The notes below the pieces were generated by a model, which had not been told where the DNA came from, ran no database searches, and saw only the letters and a list, made by a program, of their open reading frames with translations. This document shows positions 1 through 7,501 of a stretch of DNA of 27,881 nt, one piece after another. A program made the position numbers and the translations under genes. Position 1 is the stretch's first letter. Each line of letters opens with the position of its first letter. Source of the DNA: an uncultured Collinsella sp. (lineage in GTDB: Bacteria > Actinomycetota > Coriobacteriia > Coriobacteriales > Coriobacteriaceae). The stretch is taken from contig URNQ01000004.1 in NCBI GenBank assembly GCA_900549245.1, positions 1-27,881 on the forward strand, read 5' to 3'.

Positions 1-681
1 GGCGGCCGCATCGTTAAGAGCGCCATGGCGGCCGAGCGCGACGGTGCCCCTGCTTATGCGGCTGCTTTGAACGCCAAGGGTGTGGTGACCAGCATCGGTC
101 ACTCCGACGCCACCTACGATGAGTGCATCGCCGCCATCAACGCCGGTGCTAGCTGCTTTACGCATACCTATAACGGCCAGCGCGGTCTGCATCACCGTGA
201 GCCCGGTGTCGTGGGTGCTGCCATGTCCACGCCCGAGACCTACGCCGAGATCATCTGTGATGGAAAGCACGTGAACCCTGCCGCCATCAAGGCGCTGCTG
301 CAGGCAAAGGGCTGGCAGCATACGGTGCTCATCACCGACTGCCTGGGCTGCGGCGGCATGCCCGAGGGCAGCTACACCAGTGGTGGCATGGACGTCATCA
401 TGAAGGACAACCTGTGCTGGCTCGCTGACGGCAAGAGCATTGCCGGCTCGGTGCTCACGCTTGCCCAGGGCGTCAAGAACATCGTCGACTGGGGCATCGC
501 CAGCGCCGATATCGCCATTCGCATGGCAACCGAGGTGCCGGCACGCTCCGCGCACATCGAGGATAAGTGCGGCAGCATCATGCCGGGTCGCGACGCCGAC
601 TTTGTCGTGTTCGACCACGAGCTCACCCTCGTCGAGACGTATGTTGGCGGCCAGAGCGTCGGCAACGCCTTTACCGAGTAA
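1..681 (+). CDS. nagA: N-acetylglucosamine/galactosamine-6-phosphate deacetylase, C-terminal part
   Basis: The reading frame is already open at base 1, so this is the last 226 residues of a gene that begins left of the window. NagA-family amidohydrolases remove the acetyl group from GlcNAc-6-phosphate, or from GalNAc-6-phosphate in AgaA-type enzymes, in the cytoplasm. Visible family motifs are GHSDATYDE, THTYNG followed by GLHHREPGVVGAAM, DGKHVNPAA, the catalytic aspartate in LITDCLG, and AGSVLTL. The C-terminus has the usual amidohydrolase ending with PGRDADFVVF. THTYNG replaces the commoner THLFNAM. A relic of the same C-terminus lies at 3421-3546. Because tagatose-6-phosphate enzymes are nearby, a GalNAc-6-phosphate (AgaA) role is as plausible as a GlcNAc one; this is inference. 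The family is sure, the substrate is not. Confidence 0.93.
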   Translation, partial: GGRIVKSAMAAERDGAPAYAAALNAKGVVTSIGHSDATYDECIAAINAGASCFTHTYNGQRGLHHREPGVVGAAMSTPETYAEIICDGKHVNPAAIKALLQAKGWQHTVLITDCLGCGGMPEGSYTSGGMDVIMKDNLCWLADGKSIAGSVLTLAQGVKNIVDWGIASADIAIRMATEVPARSAHIEDKCGSIMPGRDADFVVFDHELTLVETYVGGQSVGNAFTE

Positions 682-685
682 CGAT

Positions 686-725
686 AGAAAAAGACGGCGG
701 GGCCGAAACTGCTCGGACCCGCCGT
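686..725 (-). terminator. Intrinsic terminator of the flavodoxin gene
   Basis: Arms 694-706 and 713-725 pair over 13 positions with one mismatch around a 6-nt loop. Read on the minus strand the stem is followed by CTTTTTCT, so it ends the minus-strand flavodoxin gene. On the plus strand there is no T-run, although the hairpin could still slow nagA transcription. Confidence 0.75.
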
Positions 726-756
726 ATGGGTTAAACGCTCAAAAGCACCTTAACAG

Positions 757-1341
757 TTACAGCTTGTTAGCGATCTTCTTTGCCGTGCGCTTAACGCCGG
801 CCACAAGACCTCCCGCAGGATGCTCCTTTTCGTAGGCTAGACGCTTCTCGCGCTTGGCGTACTCTTCGACGATGATGTCGCCATACTCGTCTTCGATCTT
901 GTCGAAGAAGTCGACGGCGCCCTTAATTTCCTCAGCGGTCGGGTGTCCCTTTTGGACACCGCCGGTGAGTTTGAACGGCCCCCACGTATCAAAGCCGGGG
1001 CAGCCGTAGACACCCATAAAGATGGCCTGCCTCATGCGGCAGATGCCATCGATATCCTTGCCGTACCACTTGTTTTTGCCACCGTAGGTCATAAGGCCAA
1101 ACACCTTGTCCTGCGGCTGCAGCACGTTAGTGAGCACGCGTGCCATGTCCTTGTCGATCTCGGAGTAATAGATGCCCGTGGCGACACCGATCAGATGATA
1201 TTCGTGCAGGTCGGGGTACTCGTTTTTACCGAGCGCCTTGACGTCGAGGGTATCGATTTCGGGGTGCGCCTCAACGATGGCGTCCACGAGCTTTTTCGTA
1301 TTGCCGTGGTGGCGTGAGGCATAGAGGATGATGGTTCGCAT
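757..1341 (-). CDS. Flavodoxin family protein
   Basis: A 194-residue cytoplasmic protein with a flavodoxin-like N-terminus: beta strand MRTIILYAS, then the FMN phosphate-binding loop SRHHGNT. Further on, GVATGIYYSE and GLMTYGG fit the other two flavin-contacting loops. Flavodoxin-fold proteins bind FMN and carry electrons or act as reductases or oxidases; the partner is unknown. The C-terminal 40 residues are highly charged (EEYAKREKRLAYEKE) and end in a basic helix. An in-frame upstream ATG at 1371 exists, but the ATG at 1341 starts exactly at the conserved first strand and has AAAGG seven bases before it, so I chose 1341. It is divergent from lacX1 and convergent with nagA. Nothing links it directly to sugar metabolism. 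Confidence 0.88.
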   Translation of the reverse strand: MRTIILYASRHHGNTKKLVDAIVEAHPEIDTLDVKALGKNEYPDLHEYHLIGVATGIYYSEIDKDMARVLTNVLQPQDKVFGLMTYGGKNKWYGKDIDGICRMRQAIFMGVYGCPGFDTWGPFKLTGGVQKGHPTAEEIKGAVDFFDKIEDEYGDIIVEEYAKREKRLAYEKEHPAGGLVAGVKRTAKKIANKL

Positions 1342-1497
1342 AAGAACGCCTTTCAGCTGTAATTGCATCAATGTCTATATGGTACCCCGTTGCATGGCTG
1401 GGATACCGGACACATCGATGAACGTGCGGGTTTGTCCTTTGGTCAGGGCCGAGACGGGTACTTGCGAGCAAAAAGCAGTTGTTCGAAAGGATGGGCA

Positions 1498-2379
1498 ATG
1501 GAATACGCTCTCTCCAACGATTCGATTTCTATTAAGGTGTCTACGGCCGGCGGCTCGTTTACCTCGATTGAGGCCGACGGTCGCGAGTATCTGTGGCAGG
1601 GTGATCCCACCGTGTGGTCCGGCCAGGCGCCGATTTGCTTCCCGATTTGCGGAGGCCTGCGCGATGGTAGCGCCATGACGTTTGCCGGGCATCATGTAAA
1701 GCTCGCTCGCCACGGGTTTGCGCGCAAACAGGAGTGGAAGCTGCTGAGCCAGAGCGAGAACGAGCTGGCGATGTGCCTGGCTTCGGAGGATAACGCCGCG
1801 CTGCTGAGCGATTATCCCTACCCGTTTAAGCTTGTCGCTCGTTATGCGCTCGAGGACGCTGCCGTGCGCGTTTCCTATGAGGTGACCAACGAGGGCACCG
1901 AGGACATGCCGTTCTTTATCGGTGGACACCCCGGCTTTAGGTGCCCGCTCGACGACGGCGAGGCCTATACGGACTACGAGTTGCGCTTCGAGAAAGATGA
2001 GGCTGCGGAGCTTTGCACCGCCGTACCCTCGACCGGATTGATTGATGTAGCTAACCGTTCAAAGAACCCCATGGTGGGAAAGACGCTGCCCCTATCGCAC
2101 GAGCTCTTCGATTTTGCGGAGACCATCTTTGACGTGCTCGAGAGCCGTCAGGTCACGCTTTCCAAAAAGGGCGAGGACAAGGGCGTCCGCCTGAGCTTTG
2201 AGGGTTTCCCGTATCTCATCGTGTGGAGTAAGCCCGAGGGCGATTTTGTGGCAGTTGAGCCCTGGGGCGGCCTTTCGACCTGTTCCGATGAGGATGACGT
2301 GCTTGAGCATAAGCGCGGCTGCCTTATCGCCAAGCCCAAGGAGACCGTCGTTCGCTCGTTCACGATTGAGATTCTGTAA
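1498..2379 (+). CDS. lacX: LacX-like aldose 1-epimerase family protein (copy 1)
   Basis: A 293-residue galactose-mutarotase-fold protein of the LacX type, a cytoplasmic sugar-phosphate or aldose epimerase-like protein of poorly defined substrate that sits in lac/tagatose operons. LacX hallmarks are AGGSFTSIEADGREYLWQ near the N-terminus, GQAPICFPICGGLRDG, LARHGFARKQEW, FIGGHPGFRCPL around residue 140, and FVAVEPWGGLSTC near the C-terminus. The start at 1498 has AAAGG upstream and begins directly at the first conserved strand; a longer in-frame start at 1363 adds an unconserved tail. lacC1 follows after 59 bases, so the two are probably cotranscribed. It is intact, whereas its paralogue at 25729-26609 is frameshifted. 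Family confidence is high; the exact substrate is unknown. Confidence 0.9.
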   Translation: MEYALSNDSISIKVSTAGGSFTSIEADGREYLWQGDPTVWSGQAPICFPICGGLRDGSAMTFAGHHVKLARHGFARKQEWKLLSQSENELAMCLASEDNAALLSDYPYPFKLVARYALEDAAVRVSYEVTNEGTEDMPFFIGGHPGFRCPLDDGEAYTDYELRFEKDEAAELCTAVPSTGLIDVANRSKNPMVGKTLPLSHELFDFAETIFDVLESRQVTLSKKGEDKGVRLSFEGFPYLIVWSKPEGDFVAVEPWGGLSTCSDEDDVLEHKRGCLIAKPKETVVRSFTIEIL

Positions 2380-2438
2380 TTCCGTTTTGTCGACTCGTAT
2401 CGCGAGGCACAAGGAGCCTGCGAGATAAGGAGCTAAAA

Positions 2439-3374
2439 ATGATCCTCACCGTTACGATGAACCCGTCTGTCGATACGCGCTATCAGCTCGATGAGCTCGT
2501 TATCGACGACGTCAACCGTGTGACGCCCGAAAAGACCGCCGGTGGCAAGGGCCTCAACGTGGCTCGCGTCCTGGGTCAGCTGGGCGACGACGTTGTGGCA
2601 ACCGGTCTGCTCGGCGGCCACATGGGCGCCTACATGGCCGAGCTCATGGACGCCAACGGTATTAACAACGACTTTGTGCCCATCAAGGGCGAGACCCGTA
2701 TTTGCCTTAACATCCTCCACGCCGGCAACCAGACCGAGTTGCTCGAGAGCGGCCCGACAATTGCCCCTGAGGAGCTCGATGCCTTTACCGCCAAGTTTAC
2801 TGAGCTTGCGGGCAAGGCCGACGTCGTCACCATTTCGGGTTCGCTGCCCCGCGGTGTCGAGGCAGACTACTATGCCAAGATCACGGGCATTGCCGAGAAC
2901 GCCGGTGCCAAGGTGCTGCTCGATACCTCGGGTGCTTCGCTCGAGGCAGCCCTTAAGTCCGAGGTCAAGCCCGAGCTGGTCAAGCCTAACCTGACCGAGA
3001 TCAACGGCCTTCTGGGCACGAGCTTTACCACCGACGATGTGGACGAGCTCCGCGCCGCGCTCGCCTCTGACGCCCGCTTCTCCGATATCCCCTGGGTCGT
3101 CGTTTCCATGGGCGCTGCCGGTTCCGTGGGCTTCCACAATGGCCGTGCGTTCCGCGCGAAGACGCCCGATATCCCTGCCGTTAACGCCACGGGCTCTGGC
3201 GATTCGACCATTGCCGGCTTCGCACATGCGATTGCTGCCGGCGCCGACGACGAGACGGTGCTGCGTACCGCCAACACCTGCGGCAAGCTCAATGCCATGG
3301 ATCCCATGACCGGTCATCTGGTCATGGACCGTTGGGACGAGGTCTACAACGGCGTTGTCGTGACCGAGCTGTAG
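2439..3374 (+). CDS. lacC: Tagatose-6-phosphate kinase LacC / PfkB-family hexose kinase (copy 1)
   Basis: A 311-residue PfkB-family sugar-phosphate kinase. In the tagatose route LacC phosphorylates D-tagatose-6-phosphate to tagatose-1,6-bisphosphate in the cytoplasm; close relatives are 1-phosphofructokinases. It opens with ILTVTMNPSVDTRY, carries the PfkB signature 1 region with TAGGKGLNVARVL (residues about 33-45) and the signature 2 region VNATGSGDSTIAGF, where the GSGD aspartate is the catalytic base. SGSLPRG and KPNLTEI are also family motifs. The start has AAGGAG six bases upstream. It follows lacX1 by 59 bases. LacC rather than FruK is inferred from the lacX partner and the LacAB genes in the window; activity on fructose-1-phosphate is not excluded. 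Confidence 0.9.
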   Translation: MILTVTMNPSVDTRYQLDELVIDDVNRVTPEKTAGGKGLNVARVLGQLGDDVVATGLLGGHMGAYMAELMDANGINNDFVPIKGETRICLNILHAGNQTELLESGPTIAPEELDAFTAKFTELAGKADVVTISGSLPRGVEADYYAKITGIAENAGAKVLLDTSGASLEAALKSEVKPELVKPNLTEINGLLGTSFTTDDVDELRAALASDARFSDIPWVVVSMGAAGSVGFHNGRAFRAKTPDIPAVNATGSGDSTIAGFAHAIAAGADDETVLRTANTCGKLNAMDPMTGHLVMDRWDEVYNGVVVTEL

Positions 3375-3420
3375 GAGCTTGGGCGTCGGCCCCGGCATCG
3401 GTTGCTTGCTTGTGGTTAGA

Positions 3421-3546
3421 GATGATGCCAAGTGCGGTAGCATTATGCCGGGGCGCGACGCCGACTTTGTCGTGTTCAATCCCGACCTTAGCCTGGTCGA
3501 GACGTATGTGGGTGGCAACAGCGTCGGTAACGCGTTTGCCGAGTAG
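3421..3546 (+). pseudogene. nagA 3'-end relic (42 codons)
   Basis: This frame reads KCGSIMPGRDADFVVF and then LVETYVGG and SVGNAF before a stop. It matches the last 38 residues of the NagA protein ending at 681 at about 32 positions. Upstream of 3421 the similarity stops abruptly and there is no start codon or ribosome site for it, so it is a truncated remnant of a second nagA copy. It lies between lacC1 and the YhcH-family gene. Synonymous differences from the intact nagA show that it is an old duplicate and not a recent copy. Confidence 0.85.
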
Positions 3547-3578
3547 CCGCCAAAGAAACGATCCGAGAGGGGATTTAG

Positions 3579-4052
3579 ATGATTTACGGTGCACTGGGCG
3601 ATATCGAGGAATACCGCGGAATGCTCAAGGGCCTCGATGTGCTGATCGATTGGCTTGAGGGGAACGATCCGGCGAAGCTCGAGGTCGGCAGCCATCCAAT
3701 CCTGGGCGACAAGGTCTTTGCAAACGTTATGGCTCCCACGACGCGTCCCGAGGCCGAGGCTCACTACGAGACGCATCAGCGCTATCACGATCTGCAGATC
3801 GACGTCGAGGGTCGTGAGGCCTTTAAGGTCGCTACGGGCAGCCTGACGCTGGTCCAGGAGTTTGACGAGAAGGACGACTACGATTTGGTCGATTCCGACG
3901 CTTCGATCGCCGGCGATCTTGCCGACGACAAGTTCGCGCTGTTCGTTGCCGGTGAGCCTCACATGCCCACGCTCGAGTTCCCGGGCGATGGCGCACAGCC
4001 GGTCAAGAAGATCTGCTTTAAGTTGCTTGCCGACGCCTACTGGGAGGAGTAG
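3579..4052 (+). CDS. YhcH/YjgK/YiaL family protein (NanQ/EbgC-like)
   Basis: A 157-residue cupin-like protein of the YhcH/YjgK/YiaL (DUF386) family. Characterised members include NanQ, an N-acetylneuraminate anomerase, and EbgC, the small subunit of evolved beta-galactosidase. Diagnostic stretches are MIYGALGDIEEY at the start, HYETHQRYHDLQIDVEGREAF in the middle (the metal-site histidines), and a late FPGDGAQPVKKICFKL where family members often have PGxxHxP. Here the histidine lies earlier in GEPHMP. GAGAGGGGA precedes the ATG, which fixes the start. It is in line with lacX1-lacC1 and the nagA relic, which suggests an anomerase or helper for amino-sugar or galactoside catabolism. The substrate is inference. 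Confidence 0.88.
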   Translation: MIYGALGDIEEYRGMLKGLDVLIDWLEGNDPAKLEVGSHPILGDKVFANVMAPTTRPEAEAHYETHQRYHDLQIDVEGREAFKVATGSLTLVQEFDEKDDYDLVDSDASIAGDLADDKFALFVAGEPHMPTLEFPGDGAQPVKKICFKLLADAYWEE

Positions 4053-4113
4053 CGAGCTGCTCAGCTGAGCTGTTCGTCTGATGGCGTAATTTCCCTAGGG
4101 AAATCACGCTAGG

Positions 4114-4169
4114 ACCCCGCCAAACGTGCTTTCCCTAGGGGAATCACGTTTGGCGGGGTTTCTGTTTTT
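4114..4169 (+). terminator. Intrinsic terminator after the YhcH-family gene
   Basis: A perfect 15-bp stem (4114-4128 with 4145-4159) with a 16-nt loop is followed by TTTCTGTTTTT. The loop contains the palindrome CCCTAGGG. An almost identical 18-base string (TTCCCTAGGGAAATCACG at 4091, with one change at 4131) occurs twice 40 bases apart, so part of the terminator looks duplicated. Confidence 0.9.
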
Positions 4170-4265
4170 GAGTAGGGGAAGCTGTCGACGTGGCGATGCT
4201 TGGATTGGCGCACATACTCTTAATCGACAACAAAAAAGCCGCCCGAAGACGGCTATCTTGTGCAA

Positions 4266-4341
4266 TGGAGCCAGCGACCGGGCTCGAACCGGTGACCCCC
4301 GCTTTACGAGAGCGGTGCTCTACCAACTGAGCTACGCTGGC
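4266..4341 (-). tRNA. tRNA-Thr (anticodon CGT)
   Basis: Read on the minus strand, 76 nt fold as a cloverleaf: acceptor GCCAGCG/CGCTGGC, D arm GCTC-AGTTGGTA-GAGC, anticodon stem CCGCT/AGCGG with loop CTCGTAA (anticodon CGT, reading ACG), T arm ACCGG-TTCGAGC-CCGGT, discriminator T and an encoded CCA. It stands alone between the terminator at 4114 and the IIB-like gene, transcribed away from both. TTGT follows the 3' end on the minus strand. Confidence 0.97.
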
Positions 4342-4498
4342 GGCCATGTGGTGACGCAACTGAGGCGTCAACGGCTGTCTATGATACGGTACATCGCACA
4401 TCCGCGCAAGTGTTCTGACGGCTTTTCTCACTTTAAATGCACTAATATTGGAGACACGATGTCTTGCTCTTACGGGTCTCAAGCAGAATGGGGCAGCG

Positions 4499-4981
4499 AT
4501 GGCTCAACCCAAGATTCTTCTCACACGCATCGATGATCGGTTTATTTACGGGCAAGACGTTGAGCTGTGGAATGAGGCGGTTGGTTCCAACCTCGTCCTG
4601 ATCGTTAACGACGAGATTGCGGCGGATTCGCGCAAGTGGGCGCCTATGAGGGTGGCGGTGCCAGAAGGCGTTTGGACACGGTTTTTCTCGGTGCAAAGGA
4701 CCATTGATATCATTCATACCGCAACGCCGCGCCAACTGATTCTGATCATGGTGGCCTCACCCGCCGATGCGCTCGCGCTGGTTAAAGGTGGTGTGCCGAT
4801 CACCAAGATCAGCATCGGCCATATGCAGACAGGGGAGGGCAAGCACCCCATAACGCCCGCGGTTGCCGTGAGCGACGCAGATGTCGCCGCCTTCAAAGAG
4901 CTGCAAAAGCTCGGCATAGAACTAGAAATCCGCTACCTCCCCAGTTCCGCCCCCGATCCCATCGGCAATCTGTTCATCTGA
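4499..4981 (+). CDS. Mannose/sorbose-family PTS EIIB-like protein lacking the phospho-histidine
   Basis: A 160-residue protein aligning end to end with EIIB of the mannose/fructose/sorbose PTS family (LevE, SorB, AgaB). It has the N-terminal RIDDRFIYGQ box, the VNDEIAADS strand, a middle LILIMVASPADALALVKGGVPITKISIG, and the C-terminal ELEIRYLPSSAPDPI. In working EIIBs the box reads RFIHGQ or RLIHGQ and its histidine carries the phosphate; here residue 17 is tyrosine (TAC, one transition from CAC). No EIIA, EIIC or EIID of this family is nearby. It may be a dead relic or a regulatory or sugar-sensing EIIB. I chose the ATG at 4499, which starts just before the first strand; a TTG at 4448 would add 17 unconserved residues. 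Confidence 0.85.
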   Translation: MAQPKILLTRIDDRFIYGQDVELWNEAVGSNLVLIVNDEIAADSRKWAPMRVAVPEGVWTRFFSVQRTIDIIHTATPRQLILIMVASPADALALVKGGVPITKISIGHMQTGEGKHPITPAVAVSDADVAAFKELQKLGIELEIRYLPSSAPDPIGNLFI

Positions 4982-5047
4982 TCCCTTGGGAACGGACGAA
5001 AACGGATCATTTTGCCCTTGCGAGGGACGCACACGATTCTGCCTGTC

Positions 5048-5201
5048 AAAAACTATGTCCATTTACTACGTTTGATCGGCTATCGCCGAGCATGTCGAAT
5101 TTGAGAAAAACAAAACCGCAGGTAGACGGCTTGCGAATTATACAAAAACTGGTGCATGGTCGAGCATCCCGGGCTAAGCGTAGTAAATGGGCATAGTTTT
5201 G
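5048..5201 (-). repeat. Inverted-repeat intergenic element, copy A (reversed)
   Basis: Arms 5049-5070 and 5179-5200 (right arm begins CGTAGTAAATGGGCATAG) pair over 22 positions with one G-T-type mismatch. Inside, read on the minus strand, CTACCTGCGGTTTTGTTTTT resembles the end of an intrinsic terminator. The reverse complement matches the element at 22732-22901 in arms, interior and order. It lies directly beyond the galM terminator and in the same orientation as galM. Together with that terminator it accounts for the 326-base gap 4982-5307. Confidence 0.8.
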
Positions 5202-5233
5202 ATATGTCACTCAAATAGTCACAGCAAAAATGA

Positions 5234-5284
5234 GCCCAAAAGAAGAAACGGCACCCGTCGGCGGTGGTGCCGGCGGGCGCCGTT
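5234..5284 (-). terminator. Intrinsic terminator of galM
   Basis: Arms 5247-5262 and 5269-5284 (GC-rich, 16 positions, 2 mismatches, loop GGTGGT) are followed on the minus strand by TTTCTTCTTTTGGG. The core CCCGTCGGCGGTGGTGCC recurs at 27856, at the right edge of the window, which suggests a shared terminator sequence. Confidence 0.8.
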
Positions 5285-5307
5285 GTGCGAGATGTTGCGC
5301 TGTGGGC

Positions 5308-6360
5308 TTAGTGCCTCATAAAGTGATATTCGATCACATTGCTGTAGGGGTGACCCGGGCCCACAATGCCCTGCGGGAATAGCGGCTGGTGCGGCGTGTC
5401 GGGGTACATCTCGGCCTCGAGGGCAAAGCCGGCGCCCCAGCCATAGTTGGCATCGTCCTTGGCGTGCTCGTCGCCCAGCCAGTTGCCGGTGTAGAGCTGC
5501 ACGCCCGGGGCGGTGGTGTAGTAGTCCAGCTCACGGCCGGTCCACATCTCCTCGACGTGCATCGCGCGGCGCAGATTACGGCCGTACTGATAGCCATCGA
5601 TGCACAGACAGTGATCGTAGCCACGGGCCTGCTTAATCTGCGGATCGTCGGCCTCCATGCCAGGCGCGACGGGGCGCAGCTCGCGAAAGTCAAACGGCGT
5701 GCCCTCGACCGGAGCGATCTCGCCGGTGGGGATGTTCTGCTCGTTAATGGGCAGGTAGTGAGCAGCATTAGCAACAAAGAAGTGCTCGCAGTCCATTCCG
5801 GCGTTATGGCCGGCAAGGTTAAAGTACGTGTGGTTGGTCATGGACACGTACGTGGCGCAGTCGCTCTCGCAGCCATACTCGATACGAAAGGCGCCGGTGC
5901 GCGTCACGGTAAACACGGCCGTAAAGGTGCGGTTACCGGGGAGACCCAGCTCGCCATCCTCAAGCGAGGTGGTCATGCGCACGGCATTGTGGACCTCGTC
6001 GAGTTCAACATCCCATACGCGCTTGTGCAGGCCGTGCTCAAGATCGCTGTGCAGGTTGTTGGCGCCCTCGTTGGCGGACATATGCCAGTCCGTGCCGTTG
6101 ATGGTGATCGTGGCGCTCGCGGTGCGGTTTGCCACGGGTCCGATGGTCGCGCCAAAGCAGGCGGGGTTGTCAAAGTAATCCTCGAGCTTATCGAAGCCCA
6201 GCACCACATCGCGCACGTTGCCGGGAATGTCGGGCACATCGATGCCCAACACGGTGGCGCCATAGTCCATAATGCGAACGCAGATCTCGGGCCCGTTGAG
6301 GGTGTAGCGATGAACGGGGGTACCGCACGGCGCGGTGCCGAAAAGCTCGGAAGTGATCAT
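5308..6360 (-). CDS. galM: Aldose 1-epimerase (galactose mutarotase)
   Basis: A 350-residue cytoplasmic mutarotase that interconverts alpha and beta anomers of galactose or glucose. GalM motifs in order: IMDYGATVLGIDVPD near the N-terminus, GATIGPVANR with the substrate arginine, NEGANNLHSD, SMTNHTYFNLAG with the catalytic histidine pair region, PFDFRELR, GYDHCL, and near the C-terminus ALEAEMYPDTPHQPLFP, whose glutamate is the usual catalytic base. A longer frame to 6420 exists, but the ATG at 6360 has TAGGA upstream and matches the family start. It is divergent from the deoR gene, and the 206 bases between them hold both promoters. It is more distant from the two LacX proteins, which belong to another branch of the fold. 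Confidence 0.95.
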   Translation of the reverse strand: MITSELFGTAPCGTPVHRYTLNGPEICVRIMDYGATVLGIDVPDIPGNVRDVVLGFDKLEDYFDNPACFGATIGPVANRTASATITINGTDWHMSANEGANNLHSDLEHGLHKRVWDVELDEVHNAVRMTTSLEDGELGLPGNRTFTAVFTVTRTGAFRIEYGCESDCATYVSMTNHTYFNLAGHNAGMDCEHFFVANAAHYLPINEQNIPTGEIAPVEGTPFDFRELRPVAPGMEADDPQIKQARGYDHCLCIDGYQYGRNLRRAMHVEEMWTGRELDYYTTAPGVQLYTGNWLGDEHAKDDANYGWGAGFALEAEMYPDTPHQPLFPQGIVGPGHPYSNVIEYHFMRH

Positions 6361-6516
6361 TTGGTTCCTAACATCGAGGTATTTCGGACAAACTGTAGCG
6401 CGAACAGGCGAGATTATCACTACACCCCACTAAAGCAGGGGGTATTTTTCTCAAAAAAGTGATGATTGGAGCTGTGTAGGCGTTCATTTTTGACGCGTAC
6501 GAGTCTGATACAATTT

Positions 6517-6538
6517 GTTCGTTACTGTTTGAATGATA
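6517..6538 (+). promoter_or_regulatory. Candidate LacR/DeoR operator before deoR
   Basis: GTTC at 6517 and GTTTGAATGATA at 6527 are direct half-sites 10 bases apart. The same GTTC-N6-GTTTGAATGATA string occurs before lacF (22143-22164), 19 of 22 bases identical, and related pairs occur at 22062 and 24215. Placement 29 bases before the GTG start suggests autoregulation. Confidence 0.5.
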
Positions 6539-6566
6539 TGCGCGCAAAGAACGGCGAGGATTCATC

Positions 6567-7331
6567 GTGATTAAGGCAGAGCGACAGGATAAAGTTCGTC
6601 AGCTGCTCGAGGAGCAGGGCACGGTCTCGGTCAAGGAGATTTCGGATGCACTGGGCGTTTCGGACATGACGATTCGCCGCGACCTCGAAGAACTTGCGAG
6701 TCTGGGCGAGATCGAGCGCGTGCACGGCGGCGCCCGCAGTGCGCAGGGTCGTCCCCACGCCATGCTGCGCCATGAGTATTCGCATAGCGAAAAGCGCACT
6801 AAGCATGCCGAGGAAAAGCTGCAGATTGCGCGCCGTGCTGTGGAGCTTATCGAGGAGGGCTCGACCATCTTTTTGGGCACGGGCACTACGGTTGAGCAGA
6901 TGGCCTCGATGCTGCCGACGTTTCGCCTGCGCATTGTGACCAATTCGCTTTCGGTGTTTAACCTGCTCGAGGCGCGCGAGGACTGCGACTTGTGCCTTGT
7001 GGGCGGTATGTACCGTCGCCGCACCGCCGCTTTTGTGGGACCAACGGCCGAGGATACCCTTCGCGCGCTGGGCATCGATGCGGCGTTTATCGGCGCCAAC
7101 GGCATTCTGGATGGCGACGTGTCTACGTCCAACATGGACGAGGGCCGTATCCAGCAGCTCGCTTTTAGCAAGGCCGACTCGCGCTATCTGATCGCCGATT
7201 CCAGCAAGATCGGCAAGCGCGACTTCTATACCTTCTGTCGCCTGGATAACTTGGACGCCGTGGTGTGTGAGCCGAGTATCGCCGCCGAGGATCGTGCCGC
7301 CATCGAGGAACACACGCGGGTCATCTGCTAG
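6567..7331 (+). CDS. DeoR-family transcriptional regulator, LacR-like
   Basis: A 254-residue DeoR-family repressor. The N-terminal winged helix-turn-helix spans about residues 5-57, with VSVKEISDALGVSDMTIRRD as the DNA-binding helices and IERVHGGA closing the wing. The C-terminal DeoR sensor domain has the sugar-phosphate-binding loops FLGTGTTVEQMA, IVTNSLSVFNLL, VGGMYRRRTAAFVGP, DAAFIGANGI and LIADSSKIGK. LacR and GlpR relatives sense phosphosugars such as tagatose-6-phosphate. It begins with GTG at 6567, six bases after GAGGA. It is divergent from galM. Similar half-site pairs upstream of itself, lacF and lacA make it the best candidate regulator of the lactose core; this is inference. A fructose or galactitol regulator is the alternative. 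Confidence 0.9.
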   Translation: MIKAERQDKVRQLLEEQGTVSVKEISDALGVSDMTIRRDLEELASLGEIERVHGGARSAQGRPHAMLRHEYSHSEKRTKHAEEKLQIARRAVELIEEGSTIFLGTGTTVEQMASMLPTFRLRIVTNSLSVFNLLEAREDCDLCLVGGMYRRRTAAFVGPTAEDTLRALGIDAAFIGANGILDGDVSTSNMDEGRIQQLAFSKADSRYLIADSSKIGKRDFYTFCRLDNLDAVVCEPSIAAEDRAAIEEHTRVIC

Positions 7332-7427
7332 CTAGCGCTGTGGGCTATACGTTTGCCCTGCCGTGGCGAGGGATTGGCGTGTCAACGCAACGCGACATGA
7401 AGCGCAAATGGGGACTTCACTATCAAA

Positions 7428-7488
7428 TTGTCTCAATCTGTAACAGTTAGGACTTAAAAACTCGGCTACGTGTTACAGATCGAGACAA
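7428..7488. repeat. 60-bp palindromic repeat, copy 1
   Basis: Arms 7428-7445 and 7471-7488 (right arm TGTTACAGATCGAGACAA) pair with one mismatch around a 25-nt loop containing TTAGGACTTAAAAACTCGG. It sits between the convergent ends of deoR and gntR, 14 bases beyond the gntR stop. No other terminator is visible for either gene, so it may serve as one. Confidence 0.9.
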
Positions 7489-7501
7489 AAGAAAAAGAAC
7501 A

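Larger units (their letters stand above)
1498..3374 (+). repeat. Direct repeat block, left copy (lacX1-lacC1)
   Basis: The lacX-lacC gene pair occurs here and again at 25729-27601, in the same order and orientation. LacC1 and LacC2 are about 87% identical by hand count (41 differences in 311 residues), and the lacX copies align along their whole length once one lost base is restored. The intergenic DNA between lacX and lacC is not obviously conserved. Confidence 0.85.

Noticed and set aside
2433..3962. 509-codon minus-strand frame across lacC1 and the YhcH-family gene
   Set aside because: It is antisense to two well-supported genes and has no conserved motifs. Its length comes from codon bias.
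6488..6515. TTGACG / TACAAT pair as the deoR promoter
   Set aside because: The spacing is only 13 bases, too short for a normal sigma-70 promoter; I could not settle on a better pair.
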